Assembly (NCBI GenBank): GCA_013791765.1
Contig: VMTC01000136.1
Span: 1 to 43,728, forward strand
From: Rhodoferax sp.
GTDB taxonomy: Bacteria > Pseudomonadota > Gammaproteobacteria > Burkholderiales > Burkholderiaceae_C
Direction of reading: 5' to 3'
Length of the DNA stretch: 43,728 bases
The notes beneath the pieces are model-generated. The model saw only the letters and a list, made by a program, of their open reading frames with translations, ran no database searches and had not been told where the DNA came from. This document shows, piece after piece, positions 43,007 to 43,728 of the stretch. Position numbers and translations under genes: made by a program. Position 1 is the stretch's first letter, and every line of letters begins with the position of its first letter.

Positions 43007-43680
43007 TGCGTGAGCTGGAATCGGCTTTGCGCAATGGCTTGGCGGATCTTTCGCTGGCGTTGGACGATCGGCAAATTGGTCTGTTGCTCGACTATCTGGC
43101 GTTGATTGGAAAATGGACCCAAGTCTACAACCTGACATCGGTGCGTGACCCGGTTGAAATGCTGACGCACCACTTGCTGGACAGTCTGGCGGTGGTGCCT
43201 GCGCTGCGCCGGCAGTTGGCCGAGTTGCCAGTGCCGGCGCCGGGTGAGGATGCCGCCAAGTTGCGATTGCTCGATGTGGGTTCCGGCGCCGGCTTGCCTG
43301 GGGTGGTGATAGCCATTTGCTGCCCCGAGATCATGGTTGACTGTGTCGATACCGTGGCAAAGAAAGTAGCGTTTATTCGCCAGGCTGCGGCCACCCTGAG
43401 GCTGGCCAATCTGCACGGCCTGCATGCCCGGGTGGAAAGCTTGACGGAGCCGTACCAGGTGATCGGCGCGCGCGCCTTTGCGTCGCTGGTGGACTTCACC
43501 CGGCTGTCCATGGCTGCGCTGGCGCCGCAGGGCATCTGGTTGGCCATGAAGGCCAAGAACCCTGCGGATGAGATTGCTGGACTGCCCGCGCAGGTGCAGG
43601 TGTTTCACGTGGAACGGCTTTTGGTTCCCGGCCTGCATGCCGAGCGCTGCATTGTCTGGATGCGGGCTGTAGCGGCCTGA
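43006..43680 (+). CDS. rsmG: 16S rRNA (guanine-527-N7)-methyltransferase RsmG (GidB)
   Basis: This 224-residue SAM-dependent methyltransferase has an N-terminal helical region ending in WTQVYNLTSVRDP, then HHLLDSLAVVPAL, motif I LLDVGSGAGLPGVVIAI (~88-104), VDCVDTVAKKVAFIRQAA, and ARVESL and ARAFASLVDF in the catalytic half. It makes m7G527 in 16S rRNA; loss confers low-level streptomycin resistance in other bacteria. ATG 43006 overlaps the mnmG stop (TGATG). The 3' part contains a near-perfect parS (43601). parA-parB would be expected shortly after the window end (inference). Confidence 0.95.
   Translation: MRELESALRNGLADLSLALDDRQIGLLLDYLALIGKWTQVYNLTSVRDPVEMLTHHLLDSLAVVPALRRQLAELPVPAPGEDAAKLRLLDVGSGAGLPGVVIAICCPEIMVDCVDTVAKKVAFIRQAAATLRLANLHGLHARVESLTEPYQVIGARAFASLVDFTRLSMAALAPQGIWLAMKAKNPADEIAGLPAQVQVFHVERLLVPGLHAERCIVWMRAVAA
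43601..43616. other. parS: parS site 3 (14 of 16 matches) inside rsmG
   Basis: TGTTTCACGTGGAACG differs from the parS consensus at two right-arm positions. It is read in the rsmG frame as VFHVER. Confidence 0.7.
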
Positions 43681-43728
43681 TGGTTTTCGGGGGTGGTCGG
43701 GGTGCGATTCAAAATGATGTGGGCTTCA

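Overview
The window reads as chromosomal DNA of a betaproteobacterium of the order Burkholderiales, most likely family Comamonadaceae (Rhodoferax/Polaromonas-like). This rests on protein similarity recognised by eye, high GC content, a System I cytochrome c maturation operon, NnrU, YgbA, DUF2788 and DUF2189 proteins, and coniferyl-aldehyde-type dehydrogenases. The gene set (NnrU, YgbA, an FNR-type box before a haem lipoprotein, complete ccm genes) fits a facultatively anaerobic, respiratory lifestyle.

Layout. 0-2.1 kb: an IS21 istA fragment abutting a decayed type I restriction-modification locus (hsdM with an amber codon and a lost 3' end, hsdR with an internal deletion and a frameshift). 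2.2-13.4 kb: housekeeping and signalling genes (LysR/methyltransferase pair, CBS protein, diguanylate cyclase, nnrU, a large NDP-forming acyl-CoA synthetase/GNAT fusion, small membrane proteins, a cysteine-less glutaredoxin-like protein, a Spy-like periplasmic protein, rdgC). 13.5-18.8 kb: an EB_dh-type haem lipoprotein, then a TetR (NemR-like) - YqhD - DJ-1/PfpI group with a shared operator, which looks like an electrophile/aldehyde defence unit, and an AI-2E family permease. 18.8-23 kb: DUF2892, a Crp/Fnr regulator and a divergent copper module (copZ-cueR / copA) with two CueR boxes. 23.2-25.8 kb: ygbA and the glutathione-dependent formaldehyde/GSNO pair frmA-frmB. 26-28.4 kb: eutBC. 28.4-30.4 kb: minCDE. 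30.4-31.2 kb: an 807-bp gene-free stretch with the hallmarks of a replication origin. 31.2-38.2 kb: ccmABCDEFGHI, all on the minus strand. 38.5-40.7 kb: a glutathione transferase and a coniferyl-aldehyde-type dehydrogenase. 41-43.7 kb: mnmG-rsmG.

Three things stand out. (1) A dispersed 45-nt element occurs eight times in intergenic DNA. It has a GGCTnTAGCCC-like head and an AGCTAT tail, and exactly 25 nt separate the end of AGCCC from the end of the tail in every copy. One copy sits inside the frm operon and one forms the ccm terminator. (2) The gap between minC and ccmI carries AT-rich DNA, a run of TAG trinucleotides (DnaA-trio), a GC-rich cluster and DnaA boxes in the order expected of oriC, although no dnaA gene lies in the window. 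(3) Two perfect 16-bp parS palindromes lie inside mnmG, a near-perfect one lies inside rsmG, and a weaker candidate lies before nnrU. This agrees with an origin-proximal location.

All functional calls are by reading. No database search was possible, and start codons were chosen from ribosome-binding sites, overlaps and family-typical N-termini.
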